A stretch of DNA of 64,000 nt. Origin: DASQFI01 sp963780895 (GTDB lineage: Bacteria > Acidobacteriota > Vicinamibacteria > Vicinamibacterales > SCN-69-37). The translations under genes and the position numbers were made by a program. Under the pieces are notes generated by a model, which worked only from the letters and a program-made list of their open reading frames with translations, searched no databases and was not told the origin of the DNA. Below, one piece after another: positions 35,405-43,634 of the stretch. The stretch is taken from the NCBI GenBank assembly GCA_963780895.1, contig CAWAEG010000003.1:62001-126000 (forward strand), given 5' to 3'. Each line of letters opens with the position of its first letter. Within the stretch, counting starts at the first letter, position 1.

Positions 35405-35582
35405 TAGATTACGTGCCTCGCTGACCACTTCCGTGGTCATCCCCGGTGACGTCGGGCGAGGAACAAAGTCAGGAACTGGCGGGACTTCCGCCGTCAGCTC
35501 TCGGCATCCGGCGGGCCCTTTTCTTGCAACGGGACCGTGCAAAAGGGCGTAGTCAGGGAAGGATCCCCGGTACGACCTGTTC
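35405..35582. other. Hairpin-rich intergenic region before the VWFA trio
   Basis: Contains GACCAC-TTCC-GTGGTC, GGCGGGACTTCCGCC and a CCTCGC/GCGAGG pair. No coding potential; presumably the promoter region of the trio. Confidence 0.5.
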
Positions 35583-36485
35583 ATGAAACGACTCGCAGCT
35601 CTCTCCATTCTCGTCGTTCTTTCGGCAACGGCTGTGGTGCTTGCGCAGCAGGCGCCGGCGTTCCGCGCCGGCGTCCAGACGGTGCCCATCTACGCGTCGG
35701 CGATCGACGCCTCGGGCCGCCTCGTGCCGAATCTCGAGCGCGAGCACTTCGAAGTGCTCGACAACGGCGTGCTCCAGCAGTTGACGAACTTCGAGAGCGA
35801 CGTCCAGCCGATCAGAGTCGTGGTGATGCTCGACACGAGCGGCAGCATGACGTTCCACTTGAAATTGCTGAAGCTGGCGGCCGAACAGTTCGTCCTGCGG
35901 TTGCTGCCGGAAGACCGCGCGCGCATCGGGAGCTTTTCCGACAAAATCATCATGAGTCCGACGTTCACGGGCGATCGCGACGACCTCATCCGGTTCATCC
36001 ACAACGAGATTCAGTTCGGCAACCCGACGCACCTCTGGGACGCCATCGATGCCAGCATGACGGCGCTCTCGCGCGAACAGGGCCGGCGCGTCGTGCTCAT
36101 CTTCACGGACGGCGCGGACATGTACAGCCGGAAGACCTCCTTTGACGAGGTCCTGGCGCGCGCGCAGAAGGACGAGTTCATGATCTACGCGATCGGCCTG
36201 CACGGCTTCGTGCCGGGGCAGGGATCGACGCGGCCGGACCGCGGACTGCGGCGGCTCTCCGAAGAGACCGGCGGCGGCTACTTTGAGCTCAAGAACACCG
36301 CCGACCTCGGTCCGACGTTCACGCGCGTGGCCGACGAGCTGCACCGGCAATACGTGCTCGGATTCACGCCGGCCAATCTCGACGGCAAAGTGCACAAGAT
36401 CGACGTGCGGATCAAAGTGCCGGGCATTACAGCCCGCGCGCGGAAGTCGTACATCGCGGCCAAGCCGGCCCCGGGAACGTTCTAG
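35583..36485 (+). CDS. VWFA-related protein, first of a tandem trio
   Basis: 300 residues with signal peptide (RLAALSILVVLSATAVVLA). Beta domain (VPIYASAIDASGRLVPNLER, HFEVLDNGVL) then VWA with MIDAS DTSGS (VVMLDTSGSM), THLWDAID and VLIFTDGAD. Ends YVLGFTPANLDGKVHKIDVR. Nearly the same layout as the two following genes, with only 19 and 15 nt between them, so the three form one transcript produced by gene duplication. Confidence 0.92.
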   Translation: MKRLAALSILVVLSATAVVLAQQAPAFRAGVQTVPIYASAIDASGRLVPNLEREHFEVLDNGVLQQLTNFESDVQPIRVVVMLDTSGSMTFHLKLLKLAAEQFVLRLLPEDRARIGSFSDKIIMSPTFTGDRDDLIRFIHNEIQFGNPTHLWDAIDASMTALSREQGRRVVLIFTDGADMYSRKTSFDEVLARAQKDEFMIYAIGLHGFVPGQGSTRPDRGLRRLSEETGGGYFELKNTADLGPTFTRVADELHRQYVLGFTPANLDGKVHKIDVRIKVPGITARARKSYIAAKPAPGTF

Positions 36486-36504
36486 CCGTCTGAGGCCAGG
36501 CATC

Positions 36505-37458
36505 GTGCTTCGACACGCACTCGTCGCCGCGGCGCTCGCAGGACTGGCGGTGACGACCGCGGCCCAGCAGCCGGTCTTCCGGAGCGGCATCGACACGGTC
36601 GCCATCTACGCCAGCGTCTTCGATCGCTATGGCGAGATCATCACGGATCTTGCCAGGCCCGACTTCAAGGTCTTCGACGAAGGCCAGCGGCAGGACCTCA
36701 CGCTCTTCAGCAGCGACCACCAGCCCATCACCGCCGTCGTGCTCATCGACACGAGCGCGAGCATGACGCCGCTGCTCCATCTGGCGCGGGCGGCGGCCGA
36801 ACAGTTCGTCATCCGGCTGCAGCCGGGCGACAAGGCGCGCGTCGGCAGCTTCAACGATCGCATCGACCTCAGCCCGGAGTTCACGGGCGATCGCGACAGG
36901 CTCCTCCGCACGATCCGTGAGGATCTCCGGATCGGCCACACGACACACCTCTGGGACGCGGTCGACGAAACGATGACCTCCCTCAAGCCCCTGGGCGGAC
37001 GACGGGTCATCCTGCTGCTCACCGACGGGCTCGACACGCAGAGCCGCACGCGGTCGGATGATCTGCTGGCCCGCGCGCAGGCCGAAGAGCTGCTCGTCTA
37101 TGCCGTGCAGTTCCGGCCGAGGCTCCGCCAGCCGGACATCGAGCTGCCGCTGTCGCAGGGTCTCCGCGCGATGCTGGCGAACGACCTCAAACGGGAGCGG
37201 TATCCCACAGAAACGCTGCGGCGGCTCGCGATGCAGACCGGGGGCGGGCATTTCGTGCTCACGGAGCGCGACGACGTCAACAGCACGTTCACGCGCGTCG
37301 CCAACGAGCTGCATCACCAGTACGTGCTCGGTTTCTCGCTTCAGAAATTCGACGGCAAGCCACACGGGCTCGACGTCGTGGTCTCACGCCCCGGCATGAT
37401 GGTGCGTGCGCGAAAGAGCTATCTGGCCCCGATCCGGACGGGCCGGCCGGTCCCCTGA
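36505..37458 (+). CDS. VWFA-related protein, second of the trio
   Basis: 317 residues from a GTG at 36505 with GAGGCCAGG upstream. Signal peptide ends TTAAQ. MIDAS DTSAS (VVLIDTSASM), THLWDAVDE and ILLLTDGLD. Insert around PRLRQPDIELPLSQGLRAML distinguishes it from its neighbours. C-terminus YVLGFSLQKFDGKPHGLDVV and VRARKSYLAP. Frames that reach further upstream overlap the first gene and are rejected. Confidence 0.92.
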   Translation: MLRHALVAAALAGLAVTTAAQQPVFRSGIDTVAIYASVFDRYGEIITDLARPDFKVFDEGQRQDLTLFSSDHQPITAVVLIDTSASMTPLLHLARAAAEQFVIRLQPGDKARVGSFNDRIDLSPEFTGDRDRLLRTIREDLRIGHTTHLWDAVDETMTSLKPLGGRRVILLLTDGLDTQSRTRSDDLLARAQAEELLVYAVQFRPRLRQPDIELPLSQGLRAMLANDLKRERYPTETLRRLAMQTGGGHFVLTERDDVNSTFTRVANELHHQYVLGFSLQKFDGKPHGLDVVVSRPGMMVRARKSYLAPIRTGRPVP

Positions 37459-37473
37459 TGACTGGCGACTGAA

Positions 37474-38460
37474 ATGATCAACCGTTTCCTTCTCGTGCCG
37501 GTGCTGGGGTTCGCCTCGCTGGGCATCCTCGACGCGCAGAGCCAGCCGTCGTTCCGGGCGGGCACATCCCTCGTGCCGATCTACGTCACCGTCACGGATG
37601 AACAGGGCCGGCTCGTGCCGGACCTCACGGCCGAGGATTTCGAGGTCCGCGACAACGGCCGCCGCAAACCGCTCTCCTTCTTCACGAGCGACATCCAGCC
37701 CTTCTCGACCGTCGTGATGCTCGACCGCAGCGGAAGCATGGCGGACAACTTCGGCCTCATCCGAGACGCCGCCAGCGAGTTCGTCGGTCAGATGCTGCCG
37801 GACGATCGCGCGCGCATCGGCAGCTTCGCCGACGAGATCCGGATCGAGCCGCAGGACTTTACCGGCGATCGGACGGAGCTCTTCAACATCCTTCACGATC
37901 GGCTTCAGGAACCCGGCCCTTCGCCCGTGTGGACCGCGGTCGATCGCAGCATCACGGCGCTCCTGCCGCGCGAAGGCCGGCGGGTCGTGCTCGTCTTCAC
38001 CGACGGCTACGACGACCCGGGACATCGCCAGGTCAAGACAACGCTCGACGATGTCCGGCGGCGCGTGAGAGTCAACGGGATCATGATCTACGCGATTGGC
38101 TTCGCGGTCACGACCTCCCGCTCATCGTCGTGGATGATGCCGCGCGTGCCGATCGGCGGCGGAGGCGGCCAGGTGCCGTACTCGCAAGGTGGATCGAAAC
38201 GGCGGGTGCAGAAGCCTCACGGGGGGCTCAAGACACTCGCCGAGGAGAGCGGCGGCGGCTACTTCGAGCTGGACGAAACCGAAGATCTCAAGGGCACCTT
38301 CATCCGCGTCGCCGAGGAACTGCACCGGCAGTACCTGCTCGCCATCGCGACGGATCAACTCGACGGCACGACGCACGAGCTCGAGGTGAAGGTCAAGCGC
38401 CGTGGCATGGAAGCGCGTGCGCGCAAGACGTACGTCGCCAATGACATTCGTAGGCCATAG
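37474..38460 (+). CDS. VWFA-related protein, third of the trio
   Basis: 328 residues, ATG at 37474. Signal peptide (RFLLVPVLGFASLGILDA), beta domain (VPIYVTVTDEQGRLVPDL, DFEVRDNG), MIDAS DRSGS (VVMLDRSGSM), SPVWTAVD and VLVFTDGYDD. It has a Ser/Gly-rich insert (TTSRSSSWMMPRVPIGGGGG). The last residues RRP and the TAG stop are made by an AGGCCAT heptamer array that begins inside the gene. Confidence 0.92.
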   Translation: MINRFLLVPVLGFASLGILDAQSQPSFRAGTSLVPIYVTVTDEQGRLVPDLTAEDFEVRDNGRRKPLSFFTSDIQPFSTVVMLDRSGSMADNFGLIRDAASEFVGQMLPDDRARIGSFADEIRIEPQDFTGDRTELFNILHDRLQEPGPSPVWTAVDRSITALLPREGRRVVLVFTDGYDDPGHRQVKTTLDDVRRRVRVNGIMIYAIGFAVTTSRSSSWMMPRVPIGGGGGQVPYSQGGSKRRVQKPHGGLKTLAEESGGGYFELDETEDLKGTFIRVAEELHRQYLLAIATDQLDGTTHELEVKVKRRGMEARARKTYVANDIRRP

Positions 38461-38514
38461 GCCATAGGTCAGAAGCTACAGGCCCAAAGCCCTAGGCGAA
38501 AGGCCCAAGGCCCT
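38452..38514. repeat. AGGCCAT-type heptamer array
   Basis: Consecutive 7-nt units: AGGCCAT, AGGCCAT, AGGTCAG, AAGCTAC, AGGCCCA, AAGCCCT, AGGCGAA, AGGCCCA, AGGCCC. The first unit supplies the stop codon of the third VWFA gene. Confidence 0.85.
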
Positions 38515-38519
38515 TCTCT

Positions 38520-38618
38520 TCAGAAGAACGCCACGATGACGGCGCCGAGCAAGAGGATGCCCGTTGCCGCCTCAGCCGTGCTGGAGAAATTCCAATCGAA
38601 TCGTCCTGTCCGCCACAT
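38520..38618 (-). CDS. 32-residue single-pass membrane peptide
   Basis: A small open frame starting at an ATG with AAGGAG 7 nt upstream, an unusually good site for this window. It encodes a Trp/Arg-rich N-terminus (MWRTGRFDWNF) and one hydrophobic helix (ATGILLLGAVIVAFF) ending at the C-terminus. Divergent from the TatT gene. The combination of ribosome binding site, charge pattern and membrane helix makes it more than a chance frame, but no family is recognised. Confidence 0.6.
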   Translation of the reverse strand: MWRTGRFDWNFSSTAEAATGILLLGAVIVAFF

Positions 38619-38819
38619 TGCTCCGCTCCTTACCTCGTTCCTCTCCCCGAGCTCACTTGTTGGCTTAGACGGAAACGCGATCGCCGAAGTTGTGTGTCCG
38701 GAATGGCTGGAAATGCACACTTGTGCCCGCGCCCTGGACCTTCGGCCTTCGGCCGAGCCCGCGCCGCCGCCCGAGCCCTGCGGCCCTATATGATCGACGT
38801 TCGCTGCCCGAGCGCCTGG

Positions 38820-39770
38820 ATGGCTCTTTTTCGCATTACGCCTGTGTGCCGGTTTCGGCTCCTCGCCGCCGTGGTGTCGGGCGCCGTGTCCCTGTCGGCC
38901 TGCGGGGCGATCAAGGGCATGGCGATCAACAGCGTCGCCGATACGCTGGCCAAAGGCACGGGGGACACGTTCACGCGGGACAACGACGTGGAGCTCATCC
39001 GCGACGCCTCGGCGTTTGCGCTCAAGCTCTACGAATCGCTGCTCGAGTCCGTTCCGAAGAACAAAGACCTGCTGATCGCGACGTGCGGCGGGTTCACGCA
39101 GTATGCGTACGCCTTCATCGATACGGACGCGATCGTGCTCGGCGAGGCCCATCACGACGAGGTCGTCAAGCTCAACGAGCGCACGCTCAACATGTACGTC
39201 CGCGCGAGGGACTATTGCCTCCGCGCGATGGATCTGCGGTTTCCCGGCATTCGCGCCGAGCTCGCGAAAGATCCGGTCTCGGCGGTGAGGCGCGCGAAGC
39301 CGGCCGACGTCGAGCTGCTGTACTGGACGGCGGCATCGTGGGGATCGGCGATCGCGCTGGGCGTCGACAAGCCGGAGCTCGTGATCGACCTGCCGACCGT
39401 CCGCGCGCTGGCCGAGCGGGCGCTGGCCTTGGACCCGGCTTGGAGCAACGGCGCGATCTACGAGATGATGATCTCGCTCGACAGCCTGCCCGAAGCCATC
39501 GGCGGATCGCCCGATCGCGCGCGGGAGCACTTCAAGCGGGCCGTCGAGATTCAGAAAGGCCGCACGCCGGGACCCTACGTGGCTCTGGCGCTCGGCGTCT
39601 CGGTGCCGACCCAGAATGTCGAGGAGTTCAAGAAGCTCCTGGGCGCGGCGCTCGAGATCGACCCAAAGGCGAATCCGTCCAGCATGCTCGTGACACTCAT
39701 CACGCAGCGGCGGGCGCGGGCGCTCCTCGAACAGATCGATCTGCTGTTCGTGAAAAAGCCCTGGCCGTGA
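38820..39770 (+). CDS. TRAP transporter-associated TatT lipoprotein
   Basis: 316 residues. Signal with a good lipobox (VVSGAVSLSAC), so anchored to a membrane. The mature part is helical with TPR-like repeats; landmarks are KNKDLLIATCGGFTQYAYAF, DVELLYWTAASWGSAIAL, ALDPAWSNGAIYEMM and FKRAVEIQKGRTPGPYVALA. This is the TatT family first described in Treponema, which forms a complex with a TRAP periplasmic binding protein. Directly upstream of dctP and the fused permease, consistent with a complete TatT-TRAP uptake system. Confidence 0.92.
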   Translation: MALFRITPVCRFRLLAAVVSGAVSLSACGAIKGMAINSVADTLAKGTGDTFTRDNDVELIRDASAFALKLYESLLESVPKNKDLLIATCGGFTQYAYAFIDTDAIVLGEAHHDEVVKLNERTLNMYVRARDYCLRAMDLRFPGIRAELAKDPVSAVRRAKPADVELLYWTAASWGSAIALGVDKPELVIDLPTVRALAERALALDPAWSNGAIYEMMISLDSLPEAIGGSPDRAREHFKRAVEIQKGRTPGPYVALALGVSVPTQNVEEFKKLLGAALEIDPKANPSSMLVTLITQRRARALLEQIDLLFVKKPWP

Positions 39771-39865
39771 TCGTGACGGGCAAGAAGATCATGAAGGGCA
39801 TGAAGATCGTGAAGAACATGAAGATCCGGACGCTCGTAACGCGAGTGAACTGGGAGGAACGAGTC

Positions 39866-40885
39866 ATGTCAGGCCCCAAACCGCTGGTCACCGCCGCGCT
39901 TCTGGCCCTTGCGACGACCACGTTCGCCGCGGCCGATGTCGCGATCAAGCTCGGCACGCAGGCGCCGACCAATTCGATGTGGCACAAGGCGCTGCTCGAG
40001 ATGGGCTCCGCGTGGGCCAAGGCCACGGAGAAACGCGTGACCCTGCAGGTCTATCCGGACGGCCGCGCGGGCGACGAAGCGACGACCATCCGCAAGATGC
40101 GCCCCGCCGTCGACTCGCTGCAGGCGGGTCTGCTCACCATCGGCGGTCTGGCCGAGATCGACGACGCGTTCAACGCGCTCGGCATGCCGTTTTTCGTCGA
40201 GTCGGACGACGAAGAGCTCGCGGTGCAGAAGAAACTCGAGCCGCGTCTCGAGCAGGCGCTGCAGGCGAAAGGGTTCCACCTGGTGGCGTGGGGCACGGGC
40301 GGCTGGGTGCAGCTGTTTTCGAAGAAGCCGCTCCGCTCGCTGGCCGATGTCAAGGCCGCGAAGCTCTTTGCGAGCAAGACCGACGACCGGATGGTCCAGT
40401 GGTACACGCGCAACGGCTTCAACCCTGTTCCGCTTCTCATCGCCGACATCGCGCCGCAGCTGAAGCTGCCGACGGGGATGATCGATACGGCGCCAAACAC
40501 CGCGTACCTCGCGCTCACGACCCAGATTTACGGCGACGCGAAATACATGCTCGACCTCCACATCGCGCCGCTCGTGGGCGCGATGATCGTCTCCACTGCG
40601 ACGTGGAACAAGATTTCGCCCGCCGATCAGAAAGTCGTGACGGATGCGGCGCGGGCGATGGAAACCCGCATCCGCACCGAGGCGCCGAAACAGGACGCCG
40701 ACTCGATCTCGGCGATGACCGCGAAGGGACTTCAGGTCATCAAGCTGGATCAGAAAGCGAACGCAGAGTTCCGTGCAGCCGCCACCGATCTCATCAAGAC
40801 GATGCGGGGCACCATGGTCCCGGCCGATGTCTTCGACATGGCCCTGGCGGAGCGTGACGCGTACCGTAAGTCCAGGGGCCGCTAG
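39866..40885 (+). CDS. dctP: TRAP transporter substrate-binding protein, DctP/TatP type
   Basis: 339 residues; ATG at 39866 has GGGAGG 8 nt upstream. Signal peptide (PLVTAALLALATTTFAAA). DctP family landmarks: VAIKLGTQAPTNSMWHKALLEM, LQVYPDGRAGDEATTIRKMR, FFVESDDEELAVQKKLE and LRSLADVKAAKLFASKTD. The usual conserved Arg of organic-acid DctP proteins is replaced by other residues at several candidate positions, which fits the TatT-associated subgroup thought to bind hydrophobic ligands. Followed by a 350-bp palindrome before the permease gene. Confidence 0.92.
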   Translation: MSGPKPLVTAALLALATTTFAAADVAIKLGTQAPTNSMWHKALLEMGSAWAKATEKRVTLQVYPDGRAGDEATTIRKMRPAVDSLQAGLLTIGGLAEIDDAFNALGMPFFVESDDEELAVQKKLEPRLEQALQAKGFHLVAWGTGGWVQLFSKKPLRSLADVKAAKLFASKTDDRMVQWYTRNGFNPVPLLIADIAPQLKLPTGMIDTAPNTAYLALTTQIYGDAKYMLDLHIAPLVGAMIVSTATWNKISPADQKVVTDAARAMETRIRTEAPKQDADSISAMTAKGLQVIKLDQKANAEFRAAATDLIKTMRGTMVPADVFDMALAERDAYRKSRGR

Positions 40886-40929
40886 TCGTCGGGCCAGCCC
40901 CTGCGTGCAGGCGGCTTCGGGACCAGTGC

Positions 40930-41273
40930 ATGAACCACGAAGCTCACGAAGGACACAAAGGGAAACCCGACAGGTGCGCGAGAGATCGGAAGACGCCCGC
41001 TGACCTGGCGAGCCCGGCTTCGCCGGGCTGCGATGTGGGGGAGACCGCGACCGACAAGACGTCTGAAACAGGTTTCGCTCTTGGGGGACGGGTCTCGAAG
41101 GGGACGGGTCTTGCTCGCGCAAGCGAGACCCGTCCCCCAAGACCCGTCCCCCAACACTCGAAACCTTATCTCGACGTCTTGTCGGTCGCGGTCTCCCCCA
41201 CATCGCCTCGCCGCCGCAGGCGGCCACCAGGTCAGCGCTGCCTTCGTGTCCTTCGTGAGCTTCGTGGTTCACG
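40930..41273. repeat. ~340-bp palindrome between dctP and dctQM
   Basis: The outermost arms are 9-mers (ACGAAGCTC, ACGAAGGAC) at 40930-40960 mirrored at 41241-41273 (CTTCGTGTC, CTTCGTGAG, CTTCGTGGT). Inside, a perfect 34-bp arm at 41030-41063 (starting GCGATGTGGGGGAGACCG) is complemented at 41173-41206; further in, GGGGGACGGGTCT pairs with AGACCCGTCCCCC around a CTCGCGCAAGCGAG core. There is no coding sequence in it. Confidence 0.95.
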
Positions 41274-41330
41274 CTCTTGGCAAGCGCTTTTGTCGCCAGC
41301 GAACACGCCTCCCCGCGATCGGAACGCTGA

Positions 41331-43139
41331 ATGAAGGCGATCGCCCTCCGCGCCGAGGGCCTCGTCGCGTCGCTCGCCCTCGGCGGCATCATGGTGCTGC
41401 CACTCGCCGAGATCTTTTCCCGCCGGTTCCTGGGCGGCGGCATTCCCGGATCGGGGCCGATTGCCCAGAACCTGACCCTCTGGGTCGGATTGTTCGGCGC
41501 CGCGATCGCCGCGCGTGAAGGCAAGCTCCTGACGCTCGCCACCGGCGAGTTTCTCCCCAAAGGCCGGATCGGGGACTTGGCGCACATCGTCGCCGCGACG
41601 ATCGGCGCGGCGGTGTCGACGATGTTCGTGCTCGGCGGCATTGCGCTGGTCAGGAGCGATCGCGGAGCCGGCGACATCATTGCCGTCGGCATTCCCACCT
41701 GGGTGGCGGATCTCGCGCTCCCGATCGGCTTCGCGCTGATTGCGATCCGCCTCGTCTGGCGCGCGTCGCCGCACGGGATCGGCCGCGCGATCGCGGCCCT
41801 GGGCATCGTCGCGGGCATCGTCATGCACGAACGCGCGGCCGCGTTCGAAGGCCAGGCGATGTGGCCCTGGCTCACCATGGTCGTCGCCGCCGCGGTCCTC
41901 GGCGCGCCGATCTTCGTGCTGCTCGGCGGCATCGCGGTGTTCGCCTCGCTCGCGCAGGGCAACACGCCCGTCGTGCTGATGATCCGTGCGTACGAGCAGC
42001 TCACGACCTCGACCGGCCTCGCGGCGATTCCGCTCTTCACGTTCGCCGGATTCATGCTCGCGGAAGGGAAATCGTCCGAGCGGCTCCTGCGCGTTCTGCG
42101 CGCCTGGTTCGGCTGGGCACCTGGCGGCACCGCGGGGGCGGCGGCGACGCTCTGCGCGTTTTTCACGCTGTTCACGGGCGGATCGGGCGTGACCATTCTC
42201 GTCCTCGGCGGCCTCCTTTTGCCGACGCTCATCGCCGACGGCTACCGCGAGCGGTTTTCCATCGGGCTGCTGACGGCGTCCGGATCGCTCGGCCTGCTCT
42301 TTCCGTTGTCGCTGCCGTTGATGCTGTACGGCATCGTCTCGCAGAAGGCGGCGATCGAGGACCTGTTCATCGGCGGCATCCTGCCAGGGTTCGTGATGTT
42401 GGGCCTGGTGGGCGCGCTCGGCGTTCGCGAAAGCGTCCGCCAGAAGACCCGGCGCACGCCGTTCGAGGCGCGCGAAGCGATGGCCGCGCTCTGGGCGGCC
42501 AAGTGGGAACTGCTGCTGCCGGTGTTCATCCTGGTGACGTTCTTCGCCGGAGTCGCGACGCTCGTCGAGTCGGCGCCGATGGCGGCTCTCTACACGCTGA
42601 TCGTGCAGCGGTTCATCCACCGCGACCTGCCGACGATGCAGGATGTCCTTCGGGTCATGAGCGACTGCGTCGCCCTGGTCGGCGGCGTCCTGCTGATCCT
42701 CGGCGTCGCCGCGGGGCTGACCGACTACTTCATGGACGCCGACGTCACGACGCGGCTGATCGAGTGGACCCAGGCGCACGTCGATTCACGCATCGTCTTC
42801 CTGCTCGCGCTCAACGTCTTCCTGCTGCTCGTCGGCACGGTGATGGACATCTTCTCGGCAATTGTCGTCGTCGTGCCCCTGATCCTGCCGCTTGCCGACG
42901 TGTATCAGATCAACGCGGTACACCTCGGCATCATCTTCATCGCGAACCTCGAGCTGGGCTTCCTGCACCCGCCGCTCGGTCTGAATCTCCTCCTCGCGTC
43001 GATCCGGTTCAAGAAGCCGGTGCTCGAAGTCACATGGGCGACACTGCCGATGCTGGGCATTCTGGCGATCGGCGTACTGCTCATCACCTATGTGCCGTGG
43101 CTCACGACGGGGCTGCTGGAACTGATGGGGCGGATGTGA
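41331..43139 (+). CDS. dctM: TRAP transporter permease, fused small and large subunits (DctQM)
   Basis: 602 residues. The first 190 correspond to the DctQ small subunit (AEIFSRRFLGGGIPGSGPIA, LTLWVGLFGAAIAAREGKLL). The rest is the large DctM channel: VLLGGIAVFASLAQGNT, TFAGFMLAEGKSSERLL, GGSGVTILVLGGLLLPTLIADGY, and FLLVGTVMDIFSAIVVVVPLILP. About sixteen membrane segments. It imports the ligand captured by DctP using the sodium gradient. The fused arrangement and upstream TatT fit the TatT-type TRAP family. Confidence 0.93.
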   Translation: MKAIALRAEGLVASLALGGIMVLPLAEIFSRRFLGGGIPGSGPIAQNLTLWVGLFGAAIAAREGKLLTLATGEFLPKGRIGDLAHIVAATIGAAVSTMFVLGGIALVRSDRGAGDIIAVGIPTWVADLALPIGFALIAIRLVWRASPHGIGRAIAALGIVAGIVMHERAAAFEGQAMWPWLTMVVAAAVLGAPIFVLLGGIAVFASLAQGNTPVVLMIRAYEQLTTSTGLAAIPLFTFAGFMLAEGKSSERLLRVLRAWFGWAPGGTAGAAATLCAFFTLFTGGSGVTILVLGGLLLPTLIADGYRERFSIGLLTASGSLGLLFPLSLPLMLYGIVSQKAAIEDLFIGGILPGFVMLGLVGALGVRESVRQKTRRTPFEAREAMAALWAAKWELLLPVFILVTFFAGVATLVESAPMAALYTLIVQRFIHRDLPTMQDVLRVMSDCVALVGGVLLILGVAAGLTDYFMDADVTTRLIEWTQAHVDSRIVFLLALNVFLLLVGTVMDIFSAIVVVVPLILPLADVYQINAVHLGIIFIANLELGFLHPPLGLNLLLASIRFKKPVLEVTWATLPMLGILAIGVLLITYVPWLTTGLLELMGRM

Positions 43140-43191
43140 GATCTTGCGGCACATCCTTGGAGAGAAGCGACGCCGCAAGTAAGATAGCCGC

Positions 43192-43413
43192 ATGGCCCTG
43201 CAGTTGACCGCAGTCTTCCGAAAGGTCCCAGAAGGCTATATCGGTTTCGTCGAAGAACTCCCGGGGGCCAATACCCAGGGAGCTACGCTCGATGAAGCGC
43301 GTGAGAACCTGCAAGAGGCCATTGCCCTGGTGCTCCAAGCGAACCGCGAGCTCATCGAGAAAGCTGCCGGCGGCGCCGACGTCATCCGCGAGCCCATCAA
43401 GATCGGCGTATGA
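43192..43413 (+). CDS. hicB: HicB-like antitoxin
   Basis: 73 residues with the HicB partial RNase H fold: FRKVPEGYIGFVEELPGANTQG, then TLDEARENLQEAIALVLQ. No DNA-binding tail is present, so it matches the short HicB form. It neutralises the HicA toxin encoded next, with which it overlaps by ATGA. The hicB-before-hicA order is the less common one and occurs in the short-HicB subgroup. Confidence 0.85.
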   Translation: MALQLTAVFRKVPEGYIGFVEELPGANTQGATLDEARENLQEAIALVLQANRELIEKAAGGADVIREPIKIGV

Positions 43414-43595
43414 AGCGGCGGGCTTTGGTCCGCCACCTCGAGGACCATGGCTGCGAGTTGCTCCGCGAAGGCGGACGACATTCGATCTATGTGAACCGCA
43501 CAACTAGGCAGACCTCAGCGGTACCGCGACACACTGAAATCAACGACGACCTCGCGCGGAAGATTTGTCGCGATCTCGGAATCTCGGAACCTTGA
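43410..43595 (+). CDS. hicA: HicA-like mRNA interferase toxin
   Basis: 61 residues. A dsRBD-like HicA fold with the catalytic histidine in LREGGRHSIYVN and the basic MKRRALVRHLEDHGCELL start. Ends with the TEINDDLARKICRDLGI helix typical of HicA. Small, soluble, and coupled to hicB. Type II toxin-antitoxin, cleaving mRNA when the antitoxin is degraded. Confidence 0.88.
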   Translation: MKRRALVRHLEDHGCELLREGGRHSIYVNRTTRQTSAVPRHTEINDDLARKICRDLGISEP

Positions 43596-43634
43596 GGACC
43601 CGAAATGGCCCGAGACTTCGTTAGAATCCCCGGC

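Noticed and set aside
38690..39865. Upstream extension of the dctP reading frame through the TatT gene
   Set aside because: The translation is Arg-rich shadow sequence; TatT is the real gene here and dctP has its own signal peptide and ribosome binding site at 39866.
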